In this document: positions 46,733 to 55,983 of the stretch, piece by piece
How the letters are laid out: every line of letters starts with the position of its first letter
Position numbering within the stretch: position 1 is the first letter of the stretch
Assembly: GCF_030409055.1 (NCBI RefSeq)
Contig: NZ_CP116619.1
Location: 2,643,628 to 2,707,627, forward strand
Reading direction: 5' to 3'
Source of the DNA: Trichocoleus desertorum NBK24
GTDB taxonomy: Bacteria; Cyanobacteriota; Cyanobacteriia; FACHB-46
DNA length: 64,000 nucleotides
Notes under the pieces: model-generated
Databases searched by the model: none
What the model saw: only the letters and a program-made list of their open reading frames with translations
Told to the model about the DNA's origin: nothing
Program-made: the position numbers and the translations under genes

Positions 46733-48829
46733 TTATGCCGCCATCAGGCCACTATGCCGTAGGAGTGGTTCGGTACTAGGTTCGCGACCCCGGAAAGATT
46801 TGAACACTTCCATCGGGTGTTGGCTGCCACCGAGAGCCAGGACTGTTTCGCGGAAACGCTTGCCTGTATCTGCGATCGCCTCTGGGTTCTCTAGTCCTGC
46901 TTCCTCGAAGGCAGCAAAAGCATCGGCACTGAGGACTTCCGCCCACTTGTAGCTGTAGTAGCCAGCGGCATATCCCCCCGCAAAGATGTGACCGAAGGCA
47001 CAGAGGAAGTCATCTTCGGGGAGTGGGGGCATGACGGTTGTAGTTTCCGCCAGACGTTGCCGCACATCCTGCACCGTTTCGCTGCCACCTGGTTGATAGT
47101 GAGCATGGAGGACAAGGTCGAGCAAGCTGAAGTGGAGTTGCCGCAACATGCCGCTCCCACTCATGTAGTTACGCGCTGCTACAAGCTTGTCGTAGTAATG
47201 CTCTGGCAGGGTTTCTCCCGTTTTGTAGTGCTTCGCCATGCTGAATAAAGTGGCGCGATCGTAGCACCAGTTCTCCATAAACTGGCTGGGCAACTCCACG
47301 GCATCCCATTCAATGTTGCGAATCCCAGCGGCTCCAGAGTAATCGACTTTGGTCAGCATGTGCTGGAGGCCATGACCGAACTCATGGAACAGCGTTTCAA
47401 CTTCCCGGAAGTTCATCAAGCTAGGTTTGCCATCAATCGGTGGGGTTTGGTTGCAGACCAGATAAGCCACGGGCAAACGAGTGCTGGCTTTTCCTTCTAC
47501 CGTAAGTTTGGCACGGTTGACGCAATCATCCATCCAAGCACCGCCACGCTTCTCGGCAGGGCGGCTGTAGGGATCTAGGTAGAAGTAGGCGATCGCGTCT
47601 CCGGTTTCATCGGAGATTTGGAAGTAGCGCACATCTTCATGCCACACCGGAGCTTGACCATCAGCAGCGGTGATCGTGACACCAAACAGTCGCTTGGCGA
47701 GACCAAACAAACCGTTTAGCGCTTGAGGTAGGGGGAAGTAGGGGCGCAGTTCTTCGTCATTGAAAGCAAATTTTTCTTCCCGCTGACGCTCGGCCCAGTA
47801 GCTCACGTCCCAATGCTTCAGCTCACCAGATTCTCCTTTGGAATCCGCATAAGCTTTGAGATCGGCTAAATCTTTGACCGCCGCATCATAACTAACGCGA
47901 CGCAGTTCTTCCATCAACTGCTCCACTGCTGCGACGTTGGGAGCCATTTTGCTCGCTAAGCTGAGTTCGGCGTAGTTGTCAAAGCCAAGCAGTTGAGCTT
48001 GTTCTTTCCGCAAGGTAAGGATGCGATCGATCAGCGGGCGGTTGTCTAGATCACCGCTGGAAGCACGACTCACAAAGGCTTTATAAAGCTTCTCCCGCAA
48101 GTCAGAACGGGTGCTGTGTTGCATGAAAGGGCCGTAGCTGGGGAAGTCGAGGGTGATTCGCCAAGGGCCATTTTCTGCGGTGGCGTTTTCTTCACCCGCA
48201 GCACGGGCAGCTTGAGCGGCAAGGCTCAACAAGCTAGGGGGCAAACCGTCTACTTCTTCTGGGGTGGTCAATGTCATGCTGAAGGCTTTAGTGGCATCCA
48301 ACACATGATTAGAGAACTGAGTAGATAGCTCAGCCATTTCCATTTGAATGGCATTGAAGCGCTCTTTGGCTTCACCTTCTAAACCCACACCCAACAGCTC
48401 AGCTTCGCGAATGGCAGCTTCAACAATTCTTTTTTGAGCGGGTTCTAAACCGTTCCAATCATCACTATCCCGCAGCGCTTTGAAGCCTTCATACACGGGT
48501 TTGCTTTGACCAAGTTTCGTCCAGAACTGCACGACATGGGGCTGCATTTGCTCATGAGCTTCCCGCATTTCTGGGCTGTTTTTCACCCCCATCAAGTGCC
48601 CCACGATTCCCCAACTCCAACCAATGCGATCGCTCAGACGGTCGAGGGGTTCAACCAAGCTGCTCCAAGTCGGTTGCACGTTCGCTTCCAGGGTCGCCAA
48701 GTCTTGCTCTAACTCTTGCAGAAGTTGGGTAATCCCTGGAACCACATGCTCTGGCTTGATGGCATCAAAGGGGGGAAGTCCTTTACCAATCAGCAAGGGG
48801 TTTTGGGTAAGGGTGGCACTTGCACTCAT
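46733..48829 (-). CDS. prlC: Oligopeptidase A, M3 family
   Basis: 698 residues. Cytoplasmic zinc peptidase that degrades short peptides and cleaved signal peptides. Zinc motif 'HEFGHGLQHML' (His482, Glu483, His486) with a third-ligand Glu about 25 residues later ('IEWDAVELPSQFMENW'). The N-terminus 'LTQNPLLIGKGLPPFDAIKPEHV' is characteristic of the PrlC/OpdA branch. Length is normal. It stands alone with its own terminator. Confidence 0.95.
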   Translation of the reverse strand: MSASATLTQNPLLIGKGLPPFDAIKPEHVVPGITQLLQELEQDLATLEANVQPTWSSLVEPLDRLSDRIGWSWGIVGHLMGVKNSPEMREAHEQMQPHVVQFWTKLGQSKPVYEGFKALRDSDDWNGLEPAQKRIVEAAIREAELLGVGLEGEAKERFNAIQMEMAELSTQFSNHVLDATKAFSMTLTTPEEVDGLPPSLLSLAAQAARAAGEENATAENGPWRITLDFPSYGPFMQHSTRSDLREKLYKAFVSRASSGDLDNRPLIDRILTLRKEQAQLLGFDNYAELSLASKMAPNVAAVEQLMEELRRVSYDAAVKDLADLKAYADSKGESGELKHWDVSYWAERQREEKFAFNDEELRPYFPLPQALNGLFGLAKRLFGVTITAADGQAPVWHEDVRYFQISDETGDAIAYFYLDPYSRPAEKRGGAWMDDCVNRAKLTVEGKASTRLPVAYLVCNQTPPIDGKPSLMNFREVETLFHEFGHGLQHMLTKVDYSGAAGIRNIEWDAVELPSQFMENWCYDRATLFSMAKHYKTGETLPEHYYDKLVAARNYMSGSGMLRQLHFSLLDLVLHAHYQPGGSETVQDVRQRLAETTTVMPPLPEDDFLCAFGHIFAGGYAAGYYSYKWAEVLSADAFAAFEEAGLENPEAIADTGKRFRETVLALGGSQHPMEVFKSFRGREPSTEPLLRHSGLMAA

Positions 48830-49004
48830 AGGTTGTCTTTATTTTCTTTGGCATTATCTATATACCCCTCACTGTAACGAATGCCTGACATAGACAACCA
48901 GTGCGGAAATCCTGCCTAACCCGTTTCAGGGTGGACAGCTAATAAATGCAGTGGCATCCTGTCCCTAGGACCGAAGTGATTGCCGAACTGCCTCTCCGAC
49001 AACT

Positions 49005-49775
49005 ATGCAACAACCAATCTCTCGCTCTCCGCTGTCAAACCCTGAGAATAGATGCCCCGATTGTGTCTGCCTGGAACTCGAAGGAATTCCAATCCAAGTA
49101 TCTGAAGGGCTTTTGAGTAAAATCTTTTCAGTTAAACCAAAAGTAGATACTAACGAACAGATCAATCTACACTTGACCATTCAATTTAATGAGCAGTGGG
49201 AGCAGTTACCCGGAGGCCGCATCAAATTTGGTTTGCGCGGAGGGGAACTGAGACTAAAGCTAGACAATGGAGAAATTTCTCTGCAAGACCGAGAGCTGGG
49301 CGGGTCATTCGACTTGGCGGTGCAAAAGGAAAGACAACAGCAAGAAGGTAGTGAAAATCAAAGCGGGATTGAGACTACGTGGGCTGATAGCAAACCTGGA
49401 GCTAAAGCAAACATTAGCGAAAAGCAAACTACTGGAAGAAGCGATAAATTTCAATTCACCTCTTGCCAGATAACAACTAAAGGCTCAGAAGAAAACCCAG
49501 CTTGGGTTTTTGAAGTTAAAACAGGTGAACCCGTTTTGAAGGGTCTGCTTAAGAGTGCGAAGATAGGAGTCCTGGGTATCGCTGGAAAACCTTGCCAAGT
49601 GGAAGCAACCTTTGGAGTTACCTTACGAGATGTCCATCTGACAGATGCAGAGGGATTGTGGTCCCCAAACATTAGCCGGGAGAAAAGAGCAGTACTAGAC
49701 AGAGCACTCGCCAAACAATTTTTGAAGCACAAGTTACAACCCTATCTCAGTCGAGTGGAGTTGCACTATGTCTAA
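49005..49775 (+). CDS. Unknown beta-rich protein paired with a pentapeptide-repeat gene
   Basis: 256 residues, soluble. Two Cys near the N-terminus ('NRCPDCVCLELEG'), then alternating hydrophobic strands ('LHLTIQFNEQWEQLPGG', 'IKFGLRGGELRLKLDNGEIS') and an insert rich in Gln and Gly (110-150). I recognise no family. Its last 8 nt overlap the ATG of the pentapeptide-repeat gene (ATGTCTAA), so the two are made together. The pair carries no HIP1 sites. Confidence 0.65.
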   Translation: MQQPISRSPLSNPENRCPDCVCLELEGIPIQVSEGLLSKIFSVKPKVDTNEQINLHLTIQFNEQWEQLPGGRIKFGLRGGELRLKLDNGEISLQDRELGGSFDLAVQKERQQQEGSENQSGIETTWADSKPGAKANISEKQTTGRSDKFQFTSCQITTKGSEENPAWVFEVKTGEPVLKGLLKSAKIGVLGIAGKPCQVEATFGVTLRDVHLTDAEGLWSPNISREKRAVLDRALAKQFLKHKLQPYLSRVELHYV

Positions 49776-51042
49776 TCAAGAATTTATTCGTTCAGCTCAA
49801 GAATTAATTGACCGAGTTGCTAGCGCAGCTACAGATAATTTTGTAGAACTCATAAAAACTGCTGAATTGAATCTTAAGGAAGATTTTGCTGGTGCCGAAC
49901 TAATTGGCATTGATCTAAGAAATATTGACCTAAAAAATGCTGACCTAAGTGGTGCGAATCTTAGTAATAGCAATTTAAGCGGTACGAATCTTGATAGAGC
50001 AAATCTCAAGGAAGCTAATTTGAGCCGAGCTAATCTCAGTGGGGCTACCTTTCGGCAAGCTGATTTAACCAACGCCAATCTCACTGAAGTACAGGCAAGA
50101 AATACTGACCTTTCTGGTGCAACTTTAACAGGTGCTTGTTTAGAAAGTTGGAGGACTGATAATACAACACAACTAGACGGAGTCCTCTGCGATTATGTTT
50201 ACTTGTTGAATGATCAACGAGAACGCCGCCCAAGTATCGGTAAATTTGTACCTGGTGAGTTTAGCAAGTTATTTCAAGAGATACTCCATACCGTCGATAT
50301 AATTTTTCGCAATGGAGTAGATTGGCAAGCTTTCGTTGCTGCTTTCAATCGGGTGCGGGTTGAGAACGAGAATATAGAACTGACCATACAAAGTATTGAA
50401 AGCAAAGGAAATGGTGTTGTTGTAGTCAAGTTCATTATTCCCCTTGATGCAAATAAAGCAAAATTTCACTATGAATTTACCCAGCAGTATGAGCTTGCCT
50501 CAGAAGAATTTAAGGCAAGATATAAGACAGAACTAAAGGTAGAGGAAAGTGAGATTACGACTTATCGTGAGCAAAGTGCAAATATGTGGACAGTGATTAA
50601 TTCACTGGCTGCTCGACCCATTCAGGTACACGCGAAGGCAATTGCAAAAGTTACAAATGACAGTATTATTAGCGAACTCAGTGGTTTAGTAAGCGGTGTT
50701 GTTAACCTCGGTGATATCAGCGGACAAGTTACTAATACTATCAATCAGTTAACCGTTTCTTCACAACCCGATGAACCTAGTATCAAAGAATTGCTGGAAC
50801 AGCTACACTGGGCAATCGTCAGTTCTGAGGAACTTATGTTAGGAGACAAAGCCGAAGCCCTTGAGCAAGTTAAAGCTTTAGCAGAAGCAGCGAAAGATCC
50901 CGCAGAAGCAGCGAAGAAAAATGTAGCGAAGTCAGCAATCCGGTGGTTCAAAGGTATGTTAACTGAACTCGCTGAACCCAGCGCGATCGTGCAAATCTCT
51001 GAACATGTATTACCCCAAATCGCTAGAGTTTTTGGACTTTAA
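49768..51042 (+). CDS. Pentapeptide-repeat protein with a conserved cyanobacterial C-terminal module
   Basis: 424 residues. About 35-125 consists of A(D/N)LxX repeats ('ADLSGANLSNSNLSGTNLDR', 'ANLSRANLSGATFRQADLTN'), forming a quadrilateral beta-helix. It continues with 'GVLCDYVYLLNDQRERRPS' and 'IGKFVPGEFSKLFQEILHTV', a block that I have seen in many cyanobacterial pentapeptide proteins, then a 100-residue helical C-terminus ('SIKELLEQLHWAIVSSEELM', 'DKAEALEQVKALAEAAKDP') that occurs in other multidomain proteins. A signalling or adaptor role is possible. Coupled to the gene before it. Confidence 0.8.
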   Translation: MSNQEFIRSAQELIDRVASAATDNFVELIKTAELNLKEDFAGAELIGIDLRNIDLKNADLSGANLSNSNLSGTNLDRANLKEANLSRANLSGATFRQADLTNANLTEVQARNTDLSGATLTGACLESWRTDNTTQLDGVLCDYVYLLNDQRERRPSIGKFVPGEFSKLFQEILHTVDIIFRNGVDWQAFVAAFNRVRVENENIELTIQSIESKGNGVVVVKFIIPLDANKAKFHYEFTQQYELASEEFKARYKTELKVEESEITTYREQSANMWTVINSLAARPIQVHAKAIAKVTNDSIISELSGLVSGVVNLGDISGQVTNTINQLTVSSQPDEPSIKELLEQLHWAIVSSEELMLGDKAEALEQVKALAEAAKDPAEAAKKNVAKSAIRWFKGMLTELAEPSAIVQISEHVLPQIARVFGL

Positions 51043-51103
51043 GAGTTCTATCCCAACTTGTTAACAGAAGGCGATCGCCCCTCAGCCAAAAGAGAATAGT
51101 TGT

Positions 51104-51991
51104 ATGGTTAACTCCACACTCCCGCAACTTGAACAAAAAGTTCAGCTTTCTGGCATTAGTTGGCAGACCTATCAAGCCTTGCTGAGTGAGTTGAGCGATC
51201 GCCGTTTGTGCCTCACCTACAATCAAGGCAATCTCGAAATTATGGTTCCATCGCCTGAACATGAGTTCTACAAAACACTCATGGGTCGCTTTGTGGAAAC
51301 CATAGCCGAAGAACTGAAAATCAAAATTCATCCCTTGGGTTCCACCACCTTTGCCCGTGAAGATTTAGGCCGAGGGTTAGAACCCGCTGAGTGTTTTTAT
51401 ATCCGTAACCAAGCTGCTGTTAAAGGCAAAAAGCGGTTAGACCCGACTCAAGATTCACCACCCGATTTAGTAGTTGAAATTGACATCACTAGTAGCTCTC
51501 GCGATCGCATGGCTTCCTATGCAGCTCTAGGTGTACCTGAAATCTGGCGCTACGATGGCAAAGTCTTCCGGGTTTATCAACTGCAAAATCAGGAATATCA
51601 ACTTTCAGAAGCAAGTCTTGCTTTCCCCAATGTTGCGATCGCCGAAATCACCCGCTTTTTAGAACAGTCCGCCACAACCGATTATTTAGTCGTCCCTGAA
51701 AAACCCCCTAATTTTTTAGGCACTCAGACACCGAGCAGCATGGTAGAAGGGGTTCAGCCGGCAAATTCGCGTGGGGCAAGCAAGCGCATCACGAAAAAAT
51801 GCGGCTTTGAGGCTCTTTGGAAACTCTTGGTTTCTCTAGAGTTTGCAAGGGAGTGAGCGTTTTCTTGCAATTTTAAAGGTATTTTAGAGGCTGAAAGCTC
51901 TGATTCTAAAAGGCTGGCGAGGTTTTTCAGGGACGACTATTTAGATCTTGTAGCCGCCTTTCGAGATTGGCTCAAAGCTCAGGTGCAATAG
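51104..51991 (+). pseudogene. Uma2-family (DUF820) gene split by a 249-bp insertion element
   Basis: The open frame 51104-51856 (250 codons) starts as a good Uma2 protein ('GISWQTYQALLSELSDRRLC', 'FYIRNQAAV', 'SPPDLVVEIDITSSSRDRM', 'YAALGVPEIWRYDGK'), but its last 55 residues come from an inserted element. Past the element the true Uma2 C-terminus is found in the same frame: DLVAAFRDWLKAQVQ, stop at 51989-51991. Taking out 51689-51943 (255 bp, 85 codons) restores a continuous 210-residue protein. The chimeric protein keeps the catalytic core and may still fold, so it could be active or not. Confidence 0.85.
51689..51937. mobile_element. MITE-like element, 249 bp
   Basis: Terminal inverted repeats of 17 bp are perfect: GTCGTCCCTGAAAAACC (51689-51705) and its reverse complement (51921-51937). 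It is bounded by a 6-bp direct repeat TATTTA (51683-51688 and 51938-51943), the target-site duplication. No transposase fits in 249 bp, so it must be moved in trans. Interruption of the Uma2 gene confirms it as an insertion. I know of no named element with these ends. Confidence 0.93.
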
Positions 51992-52155
51992 GAAGCGATC
52001 ACCCCTCCCTAAACTGAAAAATCGATCGTCATTTTGTAAAAAATCAGACCTGGCTGTTAAGAAATGCTTAGAAGTCTTCAAGCCTGTCTGAAATCACAGG
52101 GGTAGTTAGTGAAGTCACCTAGCATTGAAATTGCCTAGGTTAGCGCTTACTAAGG

Positions 52156-52953
52156 GTGAGCTTTAGGTATTTCTCCCCTGCCAATCTCAGAGATTCAGCT
52201 ATGCGATCTACCGTTACAAAAAATACTATCAAAGCATTATTGTGTCGCCCCATCATTCCAAGTCTTAAGACTTTGATAGGTGCATTGATATTAGTCGGAG
52301 CAACTGCTTTGCCCGTTTTAGCTTGTGGTGGGGGTGGAGCTGAAGGAGCGCTGATTTTACTGGCATATCCCTTAGGGGTTGTAGGGCTTTTTTATGGCTT
52401 GCCTCTACTGCTGAGCATCGTGATTGAATCAGCGATCCTTCACTATGGGGAGTCAATAGGGTGGCCCAAATCATTTGGATTATCTTTACTAACAAATATT
52501 GGCGGGTTAATCGCCGTTGTAGTTGGAACAGTGACAGCCTTTGGTCTACCAACCCCAGGCTTCACAGCTTTGGCATTTCAAGGTGGCATCCTAGGGCTAA
52601 TGCTGACCACGTTTTGCCGCCGAACAGGATACTTTTTAGGGCTAACTAAAGGTTTAGGACAAATAGGCGTTTATCTCTTTTTGATTGGAATGAGCTACGG
52701 TAGTTTGGCTTTAGACCGTCTTGTTGAGACTTCCAAAGCGCCAGACACACTTTTACCACCTATTGCAGGCTTATTATTAATTGGATTTTTGTTTAATTTG
52801 ATCGTTGAAGGCTGGATTCTTTCGCTATTAATGCCAAAATTTCGTCCTCAACTCGCTGCTACAGTTGTTTCAATGAATGTCTGGTCTTACGGGATATTAC
52901 CTGCGTCAATGCTTCTTTCTCAGTACTTTGAAGGAAAACCACTATTTGGCTAG
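52156..52953 (+). CDS. Multi-pass membrane protein, unknown
   Basis: 265 residues from GTG 52156, or 250 from ATG 52201. About six hydrophobic segments, the first near 41-56 with 'VLACGGGGAEGALILL' after it, which might form a Cys/Gly-rich loop or an odd lipobox. Conserved-looking Gly-rich helices follow ('ALAFQGGILGLMLTTF'). I do not recognise a family; it stands alone between the Uma2 gene and pepP. Confidence 0.65.
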   Translation: MSFRYFSPANLRDSAMRSTVTKNTIKALLCRPIIPSLKTLIGALILVGATALPVLACGGGGAEGALILLAYPLGVVGLFYGLPLLLSIVIESAILHYGESIGWPKSFGLSLLTNIGGLIAVVVGTVTAFGLPTPGFTALAFQGGILGLMLTTFCRRTGYFLGLTKGLGQIGVYLFLIGMSYGSLALDRLVETSKAPDTLLPPIAGLLLIGFLFNLIVEGWILSLLMPKFRPQLAATVVSMNVWSYGILPASMLLSQYFEGKPLFG

Positions 52954-53015
52954 GCTATCTCTTCAGAAACAACAGGCGACCGCCCCTCCTCACACCAAAA
53001 AAGCGATCGCCCTGT

Positions 53016-54401
53016 TTACTCCCCTGTCACCAATTGCTCGATCGCATCTGCTTTTGTAGGGAGCGCTGCCGTCAACACCTCAGAAGCCGATTCCGTCACC
53101 AACACATCATCTTCAATGCGGATGCCGCGCACATCAGCGAACTGCGCCAAGCGATCCCAATTCACCACATCTTTGTAGCGCGATCGCCGTTCGGGGTCAT
53201 TGAGAATTGCAGGAACTTGATAGAAACCGGGTTCAATCGTTACCACCATTCCTGGACGTAACGGGCGATCGAGTCTTAAATAACAAAGACCAAAGCGATC
53301 GCTGCGGCTTCTCCCTGCCTCGTATCCTGCCAAGTCGCCCAAATCTTCCATATCATGCACATCCATACCCAAGATGTGACCCACGCCATGTGGGAAGAAC
53401 AGCGCGTGAGCATCCATTGCAACGAGATCTTCAGGTTTGCCACGCAGAATGCCTAGATCTAACAGACCTGCGGCAATAATTAGGGCGGCGCTGAGGTGAA
53501 GGTCACGATACTCCACCCCTGGCTCAACTTTGGCAATGCAAATATCGTGGGCTGCTAGCACCACCTCATACAGCACCCGTTGTGTAGGTGAAAACTTACC
53601 AGAAACAGGCCAAGTCCGGGTGACATCTGCGGCCCAACCGTTAGCCGTTTCTGCCCCTACATCAGCCAAGAGCAAATCTCCTGGCTTGAGGGCGTGGTGA
53701 TACTGCTCATTGTGCAGCACCTCTCCCTGCACCGTGACGATGCTGTTGTAGGCACAGGTCATATTCTGCGCTACAAACACGCTTTCCATTGAGGCTCGCA
53801 CTGCTGCTTCGGTTTTAGCACCGGGGGTGACTGCCATTCCGACTCGATGAGCATTCACTGTTGCGAGTGCTGCTTGCTTCAACTCCGCGATCGCCGCAGC
53901 ATCATGAGTTAGCCGCAGAGTCACGATCGCCTGAGCTAGCGCTAAATCAATCCCAGTGAGTTGATTGGCTGGAGGAAGCGATCGCTTTAGAACTTCTGCC
54001 TGTTGGTGCCGAGTGGCCGTATCTTGCACCGGAATTGTGGCCGCTCCAGCCGCTCGCATCCCTAAATCAGCTAGGGGAAATGCAGCATCTGCGCCAATGG
54101 CCGTAGCAATTTCGTCACGAGTGGGGGTGGGGCCATGCCAGAGAGCGCTTGCTGGCGTACCTTCATCGATAAATAATTCCAGCTTGCCTGCTTCTAGCCG
54201 AATCGCGGCGTTTTCCAGCGGCAAGCCTGCGAAGTAGAGGAAGTGACTGCTAGCCCGAAACGGATATACGTTAGCGGGAAAATTGCGGGAACTACGGCCC
54301 CCAGACCACAGCACTACAGGGCCATTAAACAAAGCCGCTAAACGCTGACGGCGATCGCGCAAGGCAGGGGCAAGCGCTTCAGAATTGCTAGGAATTTGCA
54401 T
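53016..54401 (-). CDS. pepP: Xaa-Pro aminopeptidase (M24, PepP-like)
   Basis: 461 residues. AMP-N N-terminal domain ('FPANVYPFRASSHFLYFAGL') and the pita-bread metallopeptidase domain with all five metal ligands in order: 'LLADVGAE' (Asp), 'AADVTRTWP' (Asp), 'PHGVGHILG' (His), 'TIEPGFY' (Glu) and 'RIEDDVLV' (Glu). It removes N-terminal residues before proline. A TetR-family gene ends 18 nt upstream on the same strand, so the two may share a transcript. Confidence 0.95.
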   Translation of the reverse strand: MQIPSNSEALAPALRDRRQRLAALFNGPVVLWSGGRSSRNFPANVYPFRASSHFLYFAGLPLENAAIRLEAGKLELFIDEGTPASALWHGPTPTRDEIATAIGADAAFPLADLGMRAAGAATIPVQDTATRHQQAEVLKRSLPPANQLTGIDLALAQAIVTLRLTHDAAAIAELKQAALATVNAHRVGMAVTPGAKTEAAVRASMESVFVAQNMTCAYNSIVTVQGEVLHNEQYHHALKPGDLLLADVGAETANGWAADVTRTWPVSGKFSPTQRVLYEVVLAAHDICIAKVEPGVEYRDLHLSAALIIAAGLLDLGILRGKPEDLVAMDAHALFFPHGVGHILGMDVHDMEDLGDLAGYEAGRSRSDRFGLCYLRLDRPLRPGMVVTIEPGFYQVPAILNDPERRSRYKDVVNWDRLAQFADVRGIRIEDDVLVTESASEVLTAALPTKADAIEQLVTGE

Positions 54402-54419
54402 AACTAGACCGTAGCAGTT

Positions 54420-55034
54420 CTATTCTTTGACCAAAACCCCATTGAGGAAAATATCAGCCAAGCCTTCGGCCATTTCCTGCATGGCTTTGGGTGAAGCCTT
54501 CTCACCCATCACAGTATCTTGACTAAAACCCGCGATCGTAAACATGCCCAAGAAGATACGAGCTACTATTCTGGGATTCATGGGTCGATAAACACCGCGA
54601 TCCATTGCAGTCTGGAAAAAAGCTTCGGCCACATCCGTCATCTTATCGACCACTTCTAGCTGGATGCGATCGCGCAAATCGGGGTGAAACTGCGCTTCCA
54701 TAAAACAAACGCGCAGCATGTCCATATTTTGGTGCAGGTTCAGCATCCGTCGCCGCATCACCTGAGCTACTGCCTTATAGCTGCCCATCTCGCTCAGCTC
54801 GGTCAGCAAATCCGTCAGGATCTCTATCCATCCTTGCGTGGCAACTTCAATCAAAATTGCCTTTTTATTGGGGAAATGCCGAAATAATGTTCCCTCTGCG
54901 ACCGCCGCTGCTTGGGCTAAATCTCGCGTGGTCGTCCCGTCGTAACCTTGTCGCGAGAATAATTTCTGGGCAGCTTGCAGAATCCGAGTCCGGGTTTCTG
55001 CTTCCGATTGGGGCGGTCGATTGCCAATTCGCAT
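54420..55034 (-). CDS. TetR/AcrR family transcription regulator
   Basis: 204 residues. The N-terminal helix-turn-helix is typical ('ILQAAQKLFSRQGYDGTTTR', 'AEGTLFRHFPNKKAIL'), followed by a helical ligand-binding domain. Target unknown. Upstream it faces the hsp20 gene across 398 bp, and downstream lies pepP, 18 nt after its stop; it may control one or both. Confidence 0.9.
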   Translation of the reverse strand: MRIGNRPPQSEAETRTRILQAAQKLFSRQGYDGTTTRDLAQAAAVAEGTLFRHFPNKKAILIEVATQGWIEILTDLLTELSEMGSYKAVAQVMRRRMLNLHQNMDMLRVCFMEAQFHPDLRDRIQLEVVDKMTDVAEAFFQTAMDRGVYRPMNPRIVARIFLGMFTIAGFSQDTVMGEKASPKAMQEMAEGLADIFLNGVLVKE

Positions 55035-55398
55035 ATAGCTTAAAAAATGGAGGTCATGTTGTCAGACCAGATACCGCCATTTTCTATCAAGTGAGCAATC
55101 AATCCGCCAAAGTTTCACATAACCTTACATAAGTTGTAAGTTTGTGATTTACTGGCTAGATTTTGTGGCAATTTTACACTCTCTATAACAGCTACCGATC
55201 GCGGAAAAAATAGAATTCTTAGTAGAAATATCTTATACGATTGGAAGTACGGTAATTGCGATCGCCCTTTAGAAAACAACCGAACCACCTCAATTTTTTA
55301 CACAGTTATCTTAATACTTATAGAGCGTTAGATGAACTAGCTAAAGCCTTTTCAGAGCCGAGTGTATCGAGGTTTGTCGAGAAGCTAGTCACCATCAA
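55035..55398. other. Divergent intergenic region upstream of hsp20
   Basis: No gene recognised. A long in-frame extension of hsp20 toward 55256 has no protein features and starts inside a HIP1 site; it is leader. 'cttatacga' near 55230 could be a -10 box. I see no CIRCE-like inverted repeat. Confidence 0.45.
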
Positions 55399-55432
55399 GC
55401 TCTCCCTAAATCAAGTATTGGAGACAACTACT
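55399..55432 (+). promoter_or_regulatory. Possible RNA thermometer masking the hsp20 ribosome site
   Basis: TCTCC (55401-55405) can pair with GGAGA (55420-55424), which is the ribosome site 9 nt before the ATG, and two further A-T pairs (55408-55409 with 55418-55419) can stack after a 2-nt bulge. Similar short hairpins control hsp17 translation in other cyanobacteria. The stem is weak enough to melt at raised temperature. Prediction by eye only. Confidence 0.4.
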
Positions 55433-55879
55433 ATGGCACTCGTACGTTGGGAACCATTCCGAGAAGTTAACAGCCTACAACGAGAAATGAATCGGCTTTT
55501 CGATCGCCTTGCCAATGTAGATGAAGGTGATGTAACGAATACTGGAGCACCCTTTATTCCAGCCGCAGAAATTCATGAAACAGGAGATGCCATTCAGCTC
55601 AAAGTTGAAGTTCCTGGACTTGAAGCCCAAGATCTAGATGTACAAGTTTCTGCTGAGGCCGTTTCCATTCGAGGCGAGCGGAAATCTGAAACCAAAACCC
55701 AAGAAAAAGGTGTGATTCGCTCGGAATTTCGCTATGGTCAATTCCAACGGGTAATCCCGCTACCTAATCGCATTAAGAACGACGAAGTAGCAGCGGAATT
55801 CAAGAATGGTGTCCTCACTTTGACCCTACCGAAAGTTGACGAAGAGAAGAACAAAGTCGTTAAAGTCAACCTCGGCTAA
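55433..55879 (+). CDS. hspA: Small heat-shock protein Hsp20/alpha-crystallin
   Basis: 148 residues from ATG 55433, which has GGAG upstream and fits the family N-terminus 'MALVRWEPFREVNSLQREMN'. The alpha-crystallin domain runs about 40-140 ('IQLKVEVPGLEAQDLDVQVS', 'FRYGQFQRVIPLP', 'NGVLTLTLPK'), with a C-terminal extension 'KVVKVNLG' in place of the common I-x-I. It prevents aggregation of heat-damaged proteins and binds membranes in related cyanobacteria. Confidence 0.96.
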   Translation: MALVRWEPFREVNSLQREMNRLFDRLANVDEGDVTNTGAPFIPAAEIHETGDAIQLKVEVPGLEAQDLDVQVSAEAVSIRGERKSETKTQEKGVIRSEFRYGQFQRVIPLPNRIKNDEVAAEFKNGVLTLTLPKVDEEKNKVVKVNLG

Positions 55880-55957
55880 ACCTGGTTAAGTGATGCTAGC
55901 GCTTTGATCGCTAAGTAGAGCGAGCTAAATTCCAACAATAAAATAACTTCTTTTGTC

Positions 55958-55983
55958 AAGCCCGTAACTGCGGGCTTTTTTTG
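55958..55983 (+). terminator. hsp20 intrinsic terminator
   Basis: AAGCCCG (55958-55964) and CGGGCTT (55971-55977) with a 6-nt loop run into a T-tract. Confidence 0.88.

Noticed and set aside
55256-55432. Long N-terminal extension of hsp20
   Set aside because: The ATG at 55433 has a ribosome site and matches the family start; the extension has no conserved features.
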